NCBI GenBank assembly: GCA_951213105.1
Contig: OX578136.1
Location: 69,053,230 to 69,117,229, forward strand
Direction of reading: 5' to 3'
DNA length: 64,000 nt
Origin: Amaurobius ferox
Taxonomy: Eukaryota; Arthropoda; Arachnida; Araneae; Amaurobiidae
Part shown: one piece after another, positions 24,997-37,565 of the stretch
How the letters are laid out: the number at the start of each line of letters is the position of its first letter
How positions within the stretch are numbered: position 1 is the stretch's first letter
Notes under the pieces: model-generated
Told to the model about the DNA's origin: nothing
The model's database searches: none
Seen by the model: the letters and a program-made list of their open reading frames with translations, nothing else
Position numbers and translations under genes: made by a program

Positions 24997-25356
24997 TGTT
25001 TCCCAATGCTTCGTTCTGCACATAGATTTAAACATTATGGCGTCAGAAACAAAAACTGAAGACTCTAATCCTGACTGTTTTTTTAACTATTATGCGGAAA
25101 CAGAACAGAGAGAAATGTGTGTAATGAATTGAAAAGGTATTTTTGTAATGGACGAAAGAAGAAACAGAGTCACACGAAATCAATTTGCATATTTCCTTTA
25201 ATTGGAATTCTTTCCGGAGAGTACGGTGATATCAATAAAATGTATTTCATGTGATGGGTTACTAATATTGTGTGCGATGGAATGCAAGTGTTTGACTTTA
25301 GAACAATTTCCTTTCTAGAAGTTTATGTTTATTATTAGTATTAATACATTCATACA
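24997..25356 (+). repeat. 360-bp direct repeat, copy 1
   Basis: It begins TGTTTCCCAATG, ends ATTCATACA, and is about 96-97% identical by eye to 27333-27691. TG..CA ends suggest an LTR, but no primer-binding site, polypurine tract or matching flanking duplication was found. Confidence 0.85.
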
Positions 25357-27332
25357 CAAGTTAAACAATTTTGCCATTTCAAAATTTTAATAATGTGCTG
25401 TTTGTGGTGAGGTGAATTTTTACACATAAATACAATAAATACTTAAACACATAAATACATTAAAGATACTCACCAAATAGTTCCACCAGGCTCAAGCGCG
25501 TTAAAGTATAGTGGGGTCCGATTGGACCAACGTACATTGCGTTTACTACAACAAAATAATCACTCCCATTTTTGTGGCCAACTACAATTTATTTATGGAA
25601 CACATGAAATCTCAATTTTAAACATTAATATACAAAATACACAATTACAAAGAGTTCCCAAATTACCTAAACTTGACCTCGGGGTGCACAGTTTATTTTG
25701 CATTAATTTGCATATTTATAAAATCCAAATTTTGTAATTAATTACTTTTTGTTAAGAACACAATATGTATATTCAATTTTGCAAAAACTCCCATTTATCA
25801 TAACCCTGCCCTTACACTATTGGATTACATCAGTTACTTAAACATTCATGCACACATTTTAAATCAATATATATATATATAAATTTCATACCTTAAATAC
25901 ATATGAATTTCGCACTGAGTGCTGTAGCTGACCTCTGCACGTAGGAAAGGGTGGCACAATTAATTGAATGTTTATTAGTTCATTTATTCCGATGGTTCGT
26001 GGACAACACTACCAGTCCGGGAAACACTAGGTTGCATATCATCAGGTCATAAGTTATTGCCAAGTATTATTTTGGAGATGGGCACACGGTCCACTTTCCT
26101 TCTCCTCCTCGTAATGCGGCTTAGACCCAGCGGCTCTTGAGTGAGCATGCGTACAGGTTTTGCCAAATATATACGTTTTCGTAGAGGTTCGTCTGCTGCT
26201 TAGAATCCCTGGATTGATGCTCCTCTATCACTCCATACACGCAGTGTTACAGTTACCACGGCTTAAATGCAGCTAAAGGAGCAAGGTCCTACACCGCGCC
26301 GTTTTAGTGGTAGAGCTGTGTTGCACTGCAACTAACAAAAACAAATGACGATGGGCATACTGCTCACTTTCCTTCTCCTCCTCTTAATTGCGGCTTAGAC
26401 CCAGCGGCTCTTGAGTGAGCATGCGTACAGGCCCTTGCCTAAAGAGTGGAGATCAGACACTTTATTTGTAGAGAGTGACTGCTGCTTAAGAAACCTGGAT
26501 GAACGTTCCATAAATATTCCGTGCACACAGTATCACATTCACCACGGCTTAAATGCAGCTAAAGGAGCAAGGTCCTACACCGCGCCGTTTTGGTGGTAGA
26601 GCTGTGTGTACTGCAACCACATAAAACATGACGACCTTCTTCCCTTTTCTGGTCGAACTGCCCGCAGAAAATGCGCCCTCGCGCTGAGTTCCTCGGCAAA
26701 GACATTTGCCGCCCGAGATAGGGACCGCGGATGCCGGGTCAGAGATGCATCAAAGATACATGCCGGGTCGGGCTACACCGAAATACAAGTGCCCCGCACT
26801 TGGAGTGCTCTCTAACTCGAGCTCAGAAAAGCAACTAACTATTTTTTACATTTCTAAAACTTCCAGAATTTTACAAACGAGGGGAACGACAAAAACAGGG
26901 AGGAAATCCCCCCAACTCTCATTCGCTGTTCCCAAACGCTATAAAAAAGAGGAGGTCCAAAAATGCTTCACCATTGGTCTAGAAGCGACGCTAATTTTTT
27001 ATGCGTTCCACTAAAATACAAGAACCAGAGGGCATACAAAACCAGGGTGGTCCAAAATACCGGACACCGACGCGCGCCACACCTGACAGGGCTATAAATT
27101 TTCAAAGATTTGTAGCTCAACTTTGACATTTTGCTGCAATTAAATCTCTGAATATTTACAATCCATGTCAGTGCGCACACAACCCAACGGCGCCAAAAAA
27201 TCCCAATTCCGTCTGTGCAAAGGCCTAGCTATAAACATAAATCACCAAAACATAGTATACATTTCAATATATTTACACCATTCCCTTTTTTCCCAGGGTT
27301 ATGTATCAAAATATGTGAAAATATTGTCACAC
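25357..27332. other. segment between the 360-bp direct repeats
   Basis: This 1.98 kb has no recognisable protein domain. It contains a tandem duplication (26078-26617) and a relatively GC-rich part (26640-27100). The open frames 26606-26815, 26706-27014 and 26968-27180 show nothing I can name. A decayed non-autonomous retroelement interior is possible. Confidence 0.4.
26078..26617. repeat. tandem duplication of about 270 bp
   Basis: Positions 26078-26331 and 26349-26617 share long blocks (GCGGCTTAGACCCAGCGGCT and CACGGCTTAAATGCAGCTAA) with a more diverged middle. Confidence 0.85.
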
Positions 27333-27691
27333 TGTTTCCCAATGCTTCGTTCTGCACATAGATTTAAACATTATGGTGTAAGAAACAGAAACTGAAGACT
27401 CTAATCCTGACTGTTTTTTAACTATTATGCGGAAACAGAACAGAGAGAAATGTGTGTAATGAATTGAGAAGGTATTCTTGTAATGGACGAAAGAAGAAAC
27501 AGAGTGACACGAAATCAATTTGCATATTTCCTTTAATTGGAATTCTTTCCGGAGAGTACGGTGATATCAATAAAATGTATTTCATGTGAAGGGTTACTAA
27601 TATTGTGTGCGATGGAATGCAAGTGTTTGACTTTAGAACAATTTCCTTTCTAGAAGTTTATGTTTATTATTAGTATTAATACATTCATACA
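27333..27691 (+). repeat. 360-bp direct repeat, copy 2
   Basis: Near-identical partner of 24997-25356. Outside the repeat the flanks differ on both sides. Confidence 0.85.
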
Positions 27692-27954
27692 TAATTTTAA
27701 CTATGTCTTTTGATGTGAATAACATTGATGTTTGGAGTTTCTCTGACGGAGATAAACATATAAACACGTTGGACGCTTACACCTTTTAACCTAATAGATA
27801 AAAATGTAAAACTCTTTTTCCCTTTTCCGTCTGAAATAGGGTCTAGATTATGAATATATAAAAATAATTTCGGTATTTTAATATTTTGAAATTGTTTTTG
27901 AGTAAAGGTAAAACAGTATATCTTCGAGCTCGTGTTTTTTCATTTTTCTAACTT
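27692..27954. other. unassigned DNA
   Basis: No feature recognised. Confidence 0.4.
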
Positions 27955-29440
27955 TCTGGCTGCTCCGAATTTCAAGTTATTCCAAGACAACGAGTATATT
28001 CCCATTGCGGTTCCAGTAAGATTAAAAGTCAAGAGATTAAGGTATACCAAGACAACGAAAATAAATTGAATCTGGGCATTCTGGCTTAGACGGTGGTTAA
28101 GTTATTCCTCTGAAACGAGTGATTGCATATACCTAGCCCAATTGGGTTTGCACAATAAGGTTCAAAATCCAAAGAATTACAGTATATCACAAGAGACTAG
28201 GGCTTACTAAATTTCGAATTTTTATCTGCTTCAGTTATCGAGTTATTCAAAGGAACACGAATGATCAATCATGCAGAAAGTATTAATTATGAAACAGTTG
28301 TCATAAATAATACTTTCGAAAATGCGTTACATTCAAGAGTGAAATTTTTTTAATTATCAAAGAACTACGATAATTCATTTTACTTGAAAACTTAAAACTT
28401 CATCGAAAAAAATGAACTTCATTCAAATGACGTCATAGAAATATAAATCGTCTGGTTCTCTATGTAAAAGCTTCTCTATGTAAAGTGAATATTTCATTCC
28501 TACACCTTTATTCCAGATTTCAGAGTTAAATAATTTTGCATAAACAAAATTCCAGAAATCCTTATAAAACTCATCTTTACAATCACTTGTTTACATTTTG
28601 CATCCATTAAAATAAGACTTCGTTGTAGAAATAATAAAAGTTTGATGTTCATTTAAACACAAAAATATCGTAATTGCGTTGGCGCAGAATATAGATGCAC
28701 AGAAATTACGCTAAAATAAAGCGTTTTTAAGATGGATGCAACACAGAATATAAATGTTTAAAAAACTTTAAAATTCGCGATTTTTACTCTGGTAAAAAAG
28801 ATGGATGCCATATTTTATTCTGAAGTGAGTCACATGATCTCTTCATATTATATGGGTGAAATTATTATTTAAATTTTTATTTAAAAACTACCGAAAATAT
28901 TTTGCTGAATTTCTTTTTATATATTTTATAGTATAATTTGAATATTTCCTAAAACTTTCGAAGTAATTTGTGAATTTTAAATCCGCTTAAAAATGTTTAA
29001 AAAATTAGGTTCCATAGGGTTCATTGTATTTCGTTTAGTCAACCCGAGTTCAATTCACAACTAATTGGGAGATATTATTCATTCACATTCACATATATCC
29101 CACAAATCGTATCAACAACATACTAAAATTTCGTTTTGATAAAGTCATCTATACGGCAGTTATCTTGCGAATGTACAGACAGACAGACAGAATGAACAAA
29201 ATCATAAACACTTTTCAACTATGTTGTAAAGTGTTACAAAAATGAGTACAGTTCTATAACGGGTAGAAGACGGGATAGCCCGATAAGTGTCAAGCCCCGA
29301 AGAATTAAAATATACCACAATAGACATTGGCATACTAAATTTGGACATTATTGCTGCTCCGGATTTCGAGTTATTTCAAAGAAACTCATATATTCCTATA
29401 GTGAGTTCAGGATGGGCTATTCTAAAAAACTTCAAAAAAA
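27955..29440 (-). repeat. decayed foldback-unit array split by HLE-C
   Basis: Positions 27955-28256 and 29247-29440 hold diverged copies of the 140-bp foldback units (GAGTTATTC.., ATAAGGTTCAAAATCC and GACGGGATAGCCCGATAAG), oriented as in the right arm. Joining 28256 to about 29242 restores a continuous unit, so HLE-C inserted into a pre-existing array. No inverted partner arm is visible. Confidence 0.75.
28261..29236 (+). mobile_element. HLE-C copy 2
   Basis: The 5' hairpin region (GATCAATCATGC..) is at 28263. The body matches the reverse complement of 1-779. A short GACA microsatellite sits at 29176-29190. The 3' hairpin AACACTTTTCAAC..GTTGTAAAGTGTT ends at 29236. Confidence 0.85.
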
Positions 29441-29937
29441 AAAGAAAAAAATGAAAGTGTACAACAACAGTATGTGTTAAATCATTTCTCCTATAACGTC
29501 AAATGCTAATTTTAAAGCGTCTTATTTTAAAACATTGCCATAATCTTTATAAAAGGATGGATTTAGGCTATGAAAGTATAAAAAAAAGGTAAAACAGAAT
29601 TAAATTTGTATTTTACAAGATCGATTTTTTTGCAGAGTTAGTTATAACAACTAACATTATTATTTTAAATAAATTGAACAAACATCACTCATCTTTAAGT
29701 TCTCCTTATTTTCTAGAAAAATATCGTGACGAGTAATAATATCCTCTAAGGGCTTTTTGCGTTGTAGAAGCTTGATTTAATGAATACTAATATGCAAGGA
29801 TGTCAATGTTAGAAATCGTTGCATAAATAACATTAAGCTTTATCATGAGGATTGAATTTATTCTTTGAAATTTTATTGGACGGTATGAGTTTATAGACAA
29901 TTTTGTTTTTTATTTCATATGAATTATATTAGGGCAA
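29441..29937. other. unassigned AT-rich DNA
   Basis: No feature recognised. Confidence 0.4.
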
Positions 29938-30147
<210 letters not shown>

Positions 30148-30798
30148 AAAATATCGTTTCATTAATTTTTAGCAAATTAACTGAAATATTAATCCGAAGC
30201 ATCATTATAAGTTTTATTGGAGGGTATTTTTTAAAATAATGAAAATATGAAATGCAATAGAGGATTAAATACTGACATATAAGACGCTGAAGGTAAAAAT
30301 CTTTGCATAATTAATTTTGTTTGGATTTAATATGAAAACTTAATTTCTGTTTTATAATTTTAATGAACGATTTGAGTTATTGTCTGTTATTTTTATAATT
30401 TTTACAAAGATTATTAGTAAAAGTAATACATCCTTTTTGTTTTTAACAGATAAAACTCTATATATTTTTAGAGTATTTCCTAAACAAATGTTGTAAGAAG
30501 AATAATGTTGCATTGCAGTAGTTTATAAATCTATAAAATGTGTATATAAATTGTTTTTTTCATTTGTATGTCTACAATACATACTACACATATGATATAT
30601 ATAGTTAATGTATATATTATATATATATGTATTTGTATATTCTCTACAATACATACAATATAGTATTATATATGTAGTTATGATATAATATTTAAGAATT
30701 TATAATAACCTATTTTTTCTTTTGTATATTCTCCACAGTACATACTAAATATATGATATATATATATATATATATATAGTAATAAAGGCTGAAATATA
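30148..30798. other. AT-rich DNA with degenerate TACAATACATAC repeats
   Basis: Three loosely similar segments (near 30554, 30628 and 30713) contain TTTGTATRTTCTCYACARTA-like sequence. No gene. Confidence 0.5.
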
Positions 30799-32178
30799 CT
30801 ACGTGGCAGTTAAAATGACATACCAAGAAGGAGTAGGCAGAAAAATATGCAAATTTCAGGGTAGACCCAGCTCGCCGAGTTATGTAAAATATGCGAAATA
30901 CGTAGCTGTCCCCAGCACGTTGAGTGGGATATAAGGGAAGGAACCTGCAGAATCGGAAATAGTCGAGCAGTTCTGTCTACCAGGGATATAATTTTGCAAT
31001 TTTTATTTGTCTTAGAGGAAACATATAGTAACAGAGAATGGTAGGCCGCCGTCAACCGAAGCAGGTCCAGCGGAAAGACGATTTCATGAGGGGTATGGTG
31101 ACCGAGTTCAGAAGAGCAGGTTAGTCCATATGTAAAATCTCAGCGGACAGCGTGTCCATGGTGCACCGGCTGTGGCGAAGGTGGTTAGAACAAGGGAATG
31201 TGGCATGTTTGAGGGGTGCCGGTACGGCCAGAGCGACTCCAGCACGCGTGGATCGGCTCATCTGCCGGCAAGCGTTGACGCCCTTTTGTGCATGTGCAGG
31301 TTACCCTTGAGGTTCCCATATTGGACGGGACCATTATCCGCCGATTGACCGTCGGCGACCTGCACTTATAGCGCCCGTTAAGAAGACTGCCATTGACTCA
31401 CTAGCACGTACGCCTGCGTTTGCAGTGATGTTGGGATAGAGCCACGGGACGGCGGAATGACACCGGATCGCATTCTCAAACGAGTCACGCTTCTTTTTTG
31501 CAATGACAGTCGCCATGTACGAGTCTGGCGCCGAAGTGGTAAAGGTTTCAATCCAGTTGCATCTGTTGAACGCCACACCACGCGACAACGCGACATTATA
31601 GTTTGGGGCGCCATCGCCTACGATAACAGGTCATCTCTGGTCCGTATTGAAGGCACTCTGACGGCCCAACTATACGTGGATGACGTGCTGTGGCCGGTGA
31701 CATTACCCTTCCTTCAGGGGTTGCCCAATGCCATTTACCAGCAGGATAACGCCCGAAAACACACGGTACGCATCAGCCAACATGCCCTGCAATGTATTCA
31801 GGTGCTTCCCTGGCCAACAGGCTACCCTAATCTCTCACCAATGGAATACGTCTGGGACTTGATTGGATGTCGCTTGCGAGTGTTGCCACCGCCGCGTTTA
31901 GAAGACGGTCTCTGGCAAATTGTTGACAGGGAATGGACAGTCATCCCTCAGAATACCACCCGAACGCTCATTGGCTCTGTACCTAGACGTGTTGCTGCCT
32001 GTATCGCCGCCCGCTGTGGTCCTGCAACCTGGTGGTCAGATGGTGTTATCGCTCAGTGTATAGGTGTAAGATTTTGCAATAAACATAAATTATTGTTTGT
32101 TGCTGTGTCACTCTGTTTGCCGATTTTCATGATTTTCTGCCCATTCCTTTTTGGTGTCTCATTTTCACTGTCACGTAG
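30799..32178 (+). mobile_element. Tc1-like DNA transposon, 1380 bp
   Basis: Terminal inverted repeats of about 55 bp (left CTACGTGGCAGTTAAAATGA; right CTACGTGACAGTGAAAATGA as reverse complement) end at TA on both sides (30797-30798 and 32179-32180). A decayed transposase occupies 31038-32191. The higher GC content than the surroundings suggests a comparatively young insertion. Confidence 0.9.
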
Positions 32179-32191
32179 TATATTAAATTAA
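31038..32191 (+). pseudogene. Tc1-like transposase, inactive
   Basis: ATG at 31038 (MVGRRQPKQ..). The helix-turn-helix part reads SVSMVHRLWRRWLEQGN before frame breaks. A 244-codon open frame from 31457 carries NDSRHVRVWRR, IIVWGAI, YQQDNARKHT (second Asp) and NLSPMEYVWD (final Glu, with the usual PDLSP changed to PNLSP). The first catalytic site reads FSNESRF in a neighbouring frame, where FSDESRF is usual, so the first Asp is lost and a frameshift lies just after it. The enzyme is therefore dead. The frame runs 13 bp past the right terminus. Confidence 0.9.
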
Positions 32192-32635
32192 CGAATTTAA
32201 CAAGTTTATACATTTTGAGCACATTTGAAGATACATCAAATATTGGTGTTACGTTCTTTCATCTGCATGTATCTGTAGAAGTTTGTTGTCTCTTTAGCTA
32301 GCTGAAGTACTTTCATAAAACTGCAGTTTGCTGAACAATGAGTGAGGTTGCACATGACTTTTTTGCATTTTCGAATGTATTTGTCTTTTCTTGTCATTTA
32401 TATACATGCATTAAAATACGACATAGTTGTGTTATAGCCCATAGTAATGTAGAAAGAAGGAGTATTTATTGAACATCTAATACAGTATCTTCAAAATAGT
32501 TTCTATCTGCATAGTTGTAACAGTCTTATGAAAATTTACACATCATTTCATCCCTAAATACTATCAACAAATACTATCCTAAATACTAAAATCTTAAATA
32601 CCTCTGAAAACCTAAATACTATCAACAAATTTTAA
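32181..32635. other. unassigned DNA
   Basis: Only short CCTAAATACTATCAACAAA repeats near 32555-32635 are visible. Confidence 0.4.
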
Positions 32636-33240
32636 TCCTCATATTATGTCTTCCTAACCACTGTAGACATCCGCGGAGCATTTGATAATGTGAACTGGGA
32701 CATTCTCCCTTCTTCTTTTGATTCTATAAATCTTCCAGAGCTTTTATATACTCTTATCTCAGCTCAAGAACTATTAATTATTCAGAGAACAACTTCACTT
32801 ATTCTGAATTTATTTCTAAGGGGGCCCCCCAGGGTTCCGTCCTCTCACCTATCCTATGGAATATATATTTCAACAAAATTCTATCTCTAAACAACGATGA
32901 ATATTATCTTCAAGCCTATGTGGATGATCTCGCAGTGGTTATACATACTCTAACTCCATTATCACCCTTGGTCGCAAAACCAACAACATCTTAAATTCCA
33001 TCTCAAACTCGAGGTCTCCGCAGAAAAGTCAAACTGTATCATATTTAACAGATCTAAATCCAAAAGAAAAATTAACCCTTCAATTAAAATACTCAACTCT
33101 CCTATCAAACTTAGTAGAAGCATAAAATTCATAGGCCTCATTATCGACGATAATCTCAAATGGAGCGCCCATATATTTTACTTAAAAGAGAAATGCTTTA
33201 GGCTTGCTTCTACTTTTAGAAAACTCTCGGGGGGTAACTT
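32636..33240 (+). pseudogene. non-LTR retrotransposon (LINE) reverse transcriptase fragment
   Basis: Reading across at least two frameshifts gives the palm-domain motifs in order: TTVDIRGAFDNVNWDIL (motif A) at about 32657, GAPQGSVLSPILWNIYF (motif B) at about 32820, QAYVDDLAVVI (catalytic YxDD motif C) at about 32912, LEVSAEKSNCIIF (motif D) at about 33010, and FIGLIIDDNLKW (motif E) at about 33130. This pattern is that of I/R1/Jockey-group LINEs. The endonuclease and RNase H domains are absent here. It could belong to the same family as the RNase H fragment at 5630-6115. Confidence 0.9.
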
Positions 33241-33486
33241 TGCTTTATGTTCCTTGTTTTGTTTTTCTGTTTGTTTTGTTACCGGTTTCTCGTCTGTAAA
33301 ACTGTTTTGTCTATGAGATATATTCTTCAATTGTAACACAATTTTGAAATTTAACAAATCTCCAGACCGTCGGTCGCTGACCTTGGAAGCCGGCACCTGC
33401 TAGCCCCGGTCGTCCAAACTACTACTCAAGTCCTTGGACGAGTCGGACGACCTGCGTCTTCCACATTCCACATCATTTCATCCAGG
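33241..33486. other. unassigned DNA
   Basis: A GC-richer stretch (33360-33440) precedes the SINE. No feature recognised. Confidence 0.4.
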
Positions 33487-33745
33487 GTACGATAGCCCAA
33501 TGGTTAGGGCGCGGGAATTGCATTCGTTAGGCCTGGGTTCGACTCCCTCAGCTGCCAAAACTGCCACCGTGTTCACGCCGAGTACGATCAAGTTAAACAT
33601 GTGGGTCCGTAAGTCCTTCCGAGAGGTTGGTGGTAGGGGAAGGAGGGTGCGGAGAGTTGTGGATGTCTCCCCCACTGGGATGCCTCCTGTGGATGCCTCC
33701 CTCACTGGGTTCCGGTCTAAATTGGGTGGCTCTTCCCGGCGTAAG
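33487..33745 (+). mobile_element. tRNA-headed SINE
   Basis: The head has a Pol III A box (TAGCCCAATGG, 33493-33503) and B box (GGTTCGACTCC, 33536-33546) with tRNA-like spacing. From 33563 to 33652 the body matches the 5S-headed SINE at 4764-4853. Downstream come TGTGGATG-CCTCC repeats and GGTTCCGGTCTAAATTGGG. Open frames across it (33434-33829 plus, 33478-33795 minus) are not genes. Confidence 0.85.
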
Positions 33746-34839
33746 GGAAATTCTCTATGTACTACGTTTTTGCTAATCTGTATGGAAACCGACAACTTTA
33801 ATTTTATCGCGCACCCAGTATTAAGTTGAAAAAAAGGAGTTCAAGTTGCATGTGGTAGCAATAGTAATGGTTCATTGTCACAGAAACCGTTTGATGAGTG
33901 TGTTCCTAAAATTGTATCGCGCTTTGATTACGTACTTGGCCATTGCAGGAGCATGAGGCCAAGCTTTGTGACATTTGCTGAAGGCTGTGTGGTAGGATGA
34001 ATTTGTATGCCCCCATAAAAGTTCACACATTTGATGCAGATAAAAAGTTTTCTGTGTGCCATTGGTGATATTTTGCAGATTGGTGGGCGCTGGTTTTATT
34101 GCTTTGGTCATAGTGTTAGTCAAATATAACTGCTTTTTTCTAGTACCTACTAGTTTATATGATTGTTGAGAATACTTTTTATTGCGTCGAACTCATTATT
34201 AACAATTTAGGTGGTCAATGTGTTCCGTGTACTCTTGTTACCAATAGACATATGTATTCACAACATAATAAAAATATTTCTTATTTGATATATTGCAAGA
34301 TTTTACCTTATTTGCAGACGTACACTACATCTACTACTACTAATAACTACTCAAATAATAATAATTATAATGATGGAAGTAAAGTACTTTCTCTCCTGGC
34401 AATAGTTTTCTTTCCCAAGTTTTCTTCCTGATGAAATATTAAAGGGATTTTTATGTTTCACTTCACGCTTCAAGCTACCGCACGAAAGAAATAGAGAATC
34501 TTTTAACTTTCCTTTTCCATCTAACCTTCCCATATTTCAGAAACATCTTCAGCTGTAGTAGATTGATTATAAAGTTGCTTTCAGTGTTGCACAATGTTTT
34601 CCTAGTATTTGCTAGGTAGCAAGGTTATTATGTTTCTCGGGTTTTGTTATCAAAAGCTTTATGGAAAAATAGGGTGTGCAACTCTTCTTTTGTGGCTTTT
34701 TAGCTTTGCACTTTTATAATTTTCTCCAGTGCAACCATTATAGAAATTTACATTCTCTATTTGGAAGCATCGAATTTTAATGAATTTTAAATTAATATTG
34801 TAATGACTCAGGTATATCTCTCTATTTATCTATCTATCT
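33746..34839. other. unassigned DNA
   Basis: Weak AAT repeats sit near 34330-34370 and TCTA repeats near 34820-34845. No gene recognised. Confidence 0.45.
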
Positions 34840-35260
34840 ATCTGGGTGTCTGATAGAAAGCTTGGCGAAATATTGGCGACCCTGACTCTTTTTAAAATGT
34901 GTCCACATTGACGAAAATGTTGATAAATTTATGAAAATGAAGCTAAATTAAAGAATATTTAAAATAAAAATTAATAATATGTATCAATAATAATAGTAAT
35001 CATTATTAATAATATTTAAAATCAAAACATAAGTAAGATTTTCATTTTATTGGAATGTGTTGGAATTCAAACTATAAAATAGTGGTATATTAATTATGGG
35101 AAAATAGGGTCTGTCTGTTCGTCCATTCGACGATAAATTTGGCGACCTTTTAACAAACTTGACGATTTTTTGAAAATATCACAAAATTGATAAAACATTG
35201 CGAAATCGATGGAAATGTTGCCAAGTTGTTGAAAATTAATTAACTCAGAAAATCTACATT
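34840..35260 (-). repeat. HLE-B internal module debris
   Basis: Degenerate TGGCGAC / TTGACGAAAATG modules typical of the HLE-B body appear twice (34862-34960 and 35128-35240), without either terminus. Confidence 0.55.
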
Positions 35261-36050
35261 GTTAATTAAATTTAATTTATCTGATAATCCCTGTCTCCAT
35301 GAGAAAATTATTAATTTAATATTATTTATTCAAAATATAGTGAGTTTAATTGTTTGTGAGCCATCTATGTGTCGTTAGGGTATATAAAAGAGCCTTAATG
35401 AATTGTGTTATGTTAAGTGGTGGTACAGTATGTATGTTTCAATAGAGAGTGGCATAAGAAATTATATTGAATAGGAAAGCAGCGAGGTTCAAGTGTGACT
35501 GTGAATGATCGAAGCGCAAATATTGCAGATGGGTGGATGGAATGTAATCTTTTGAAACTTTATGGATGACAAATGAGAGGTAATCTTGTGGATGATATAG
35601 GGGAGGGAATTTTTTTACAATTTTGCTCCAGACGGATCAAAGTCAAAAAGAATTATTCTAATATTTTGACAATACAGGAAATAAAGAAGTTTTTTTAATG
35701 GCACTTTCTTTATTTGTTTTAATTAGCGGGAGGGAAAAGCAGAATCAATTGATTTTCTCCTTCTCCTATTCATCCCATAACTTAGAAAATCCTGACGTAT
35801 AGTGAGATTGATGATGATGTTCACTCAGCTCATGGTTTTATTTCGATTATGTGATATGTAGAATATTGTTTCGTGGGCTTCGTACCAACTACTTTGGTGC
35901 TTTAAAATAAATTAGTTTCACCTTGATAACGCTATATAACAATACGTCCATTGTTTGCTCTTTATAAATCATACTGCTAAAATATATTTAATGTAAGAAT
36001 AGAACATTGATTTGGGTAGTTAAATACAAGATAAATGATAAATTCAGTAA
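35261..36050. other. unassigned DNA
   Basis: No feature recognised. Confidence 0.45.
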
Positions 36051-36155
36051 AAGATGAGTGATTCTATACCAGATGAGTGATTCTATACAAGATGAGTGAT
36101 TCAATACAAGATGAGTGATTCAATACAAAATGAGTGATTTAATACAATATGAGCA
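36051..36155. repeat. 19-bp minisatellite, about 5.5 copies
   Basis: Unit GATGAGTGATTCAATACAA starting at 36052, 36072, 36091, 36110, 36129 and 36148. Confidence 0.9.
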
Positions 36156-37329
36156 AAGTAGAAATTATGAGCGAAATATTTATTTCTGTACAATACAGAG
36201 ACATGTACGTATCAGGAAACTGTCATGTCGTGATAGATTCTAAAATTTGATCTGAATAATTTGGATTGTTTCTGATGTTCTCCTGTTTTATGAATTTTAA
36301 TTAATAAAAAGTGACCAAATTCAAACAAATAAACAAGCTGAGAAGCAAGTAATAAACATGCGAACTGCCAGTACACAGAATAGAAACAAATGAACAGCTA
36401 GAAACATGCGAGCTGGAAGTATATGGGCACAATTTTTAAGTTAACTAACAAATTGATGACCTCAAATTACAAGCCTTGTTGCTTGAGTAATAAACTCAAA
36501 GTCAACATGTAACATAATGCAATACATATGTACCACGCATAAATTCAATCACGCTACAGTTGTATAAAATTAGAAATTTGTCTTACTCAATTAACTCACA
36601 TGAAACCCAATATCAATGAACAATATTACCAACGAGGTGGATGTCTGAATCACACTAGGATCCTGCAATATTTCTCTCGTGACCGAACAACAAACAGGCG
36701 ACCTGGAAGGTCGGTATAGTTTCAAGAACGAGTGTCGAAACAATAGATTCGACCTTTAGATTCAAGTCGATTACCTGGTTCGAGCTGTGATTGTCCATCT
36801 CAACCCAAAGTGCAAACCGGCTGTTAATTTGCATGTAAAACATAACTTTACGGAAATAATGATAAATAAGTTGTTGTCTCACTCGTCTTTTATGACTGTT
36901 CTACACCCTTTGGGTGAGCTGGACGGCCTGGGAAATAAGTTTAACATATTTAAATGTTTTAAAAAGTGAGTCAATCATTTGAGAAACATGTTTAAAGAAA
37001 TCATATTCCAAACTATATTTGTACTAAGAGACATCGCTTGACCGGTAGACGATTTAACAAACAAACTATAGAAATGATAGTCTTTAACAGTTGAAGTGAT
37101 ACATCTCTCTCTCGATGTTGAAGAACTTCAGATGCGAATGAAGACCTTATGCCTTTGTCTTTTTTATAGAGTGTAGTATTCCTTTTATTATAACGCTCAC
37201 TAATTAAAAAAAATTCTGAGATAAACTGAAGGATTCTTGTAAGAGTATTAACTCAGTATTATGGAGTTCTTAGGGATCCACGTCTGCGTATAGATAAAAA
37301 CGTACGCACACATTAAAAAGTACAATAGT
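36156..37329. other. unassigned DNA
   Basis: No recognised gene. The open frames at 36655-36882 and 36787-36969 overlap on opposite strands and lack motifs. Confidence 0.45.
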
Positions 37330-37515
37330 AAGAAAGTAGGAAATATCAAGGTATATACAGTAGTAGAAAGTGTCAAAGTACAGCATTGGAAAGTGTTAAA
37401 ATTAGTACAGTAGTAGAAAATATTAAAGTGAGTACAGTAGTAGAAAGTATCAAAGTAAGTACACTAGTAGAAAGTATTAAAGTAAGTGTAGTAGTAGAAA
37501 GTATCAAAGTAAAAA
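37330..37515. repeat. 27-bp minisatellite, about 5 to 7 copies
   Basis: Unit AGTAGAAAGTATCAAAGTAA plus GTACAGT, at 37411, 37438, 37465 and 37492, with more degenerate copies upstream. Confidence 0.85.
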
Positions 37516-37565
37516 TTTAAAGCACACATTAGAAAGTAGTACAATACACATTAAATACCTCGTCA

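Noticed and set aside
33434..33829. 131-aa ORF on the plus strand and 105-aa ORF on the minus strand
   Set aside because: Both overlie the tRNA-headed SINE, whose GC-rich body gives long frames on both strands. The tRNA-like head and Pol III boxes explain the sequence.
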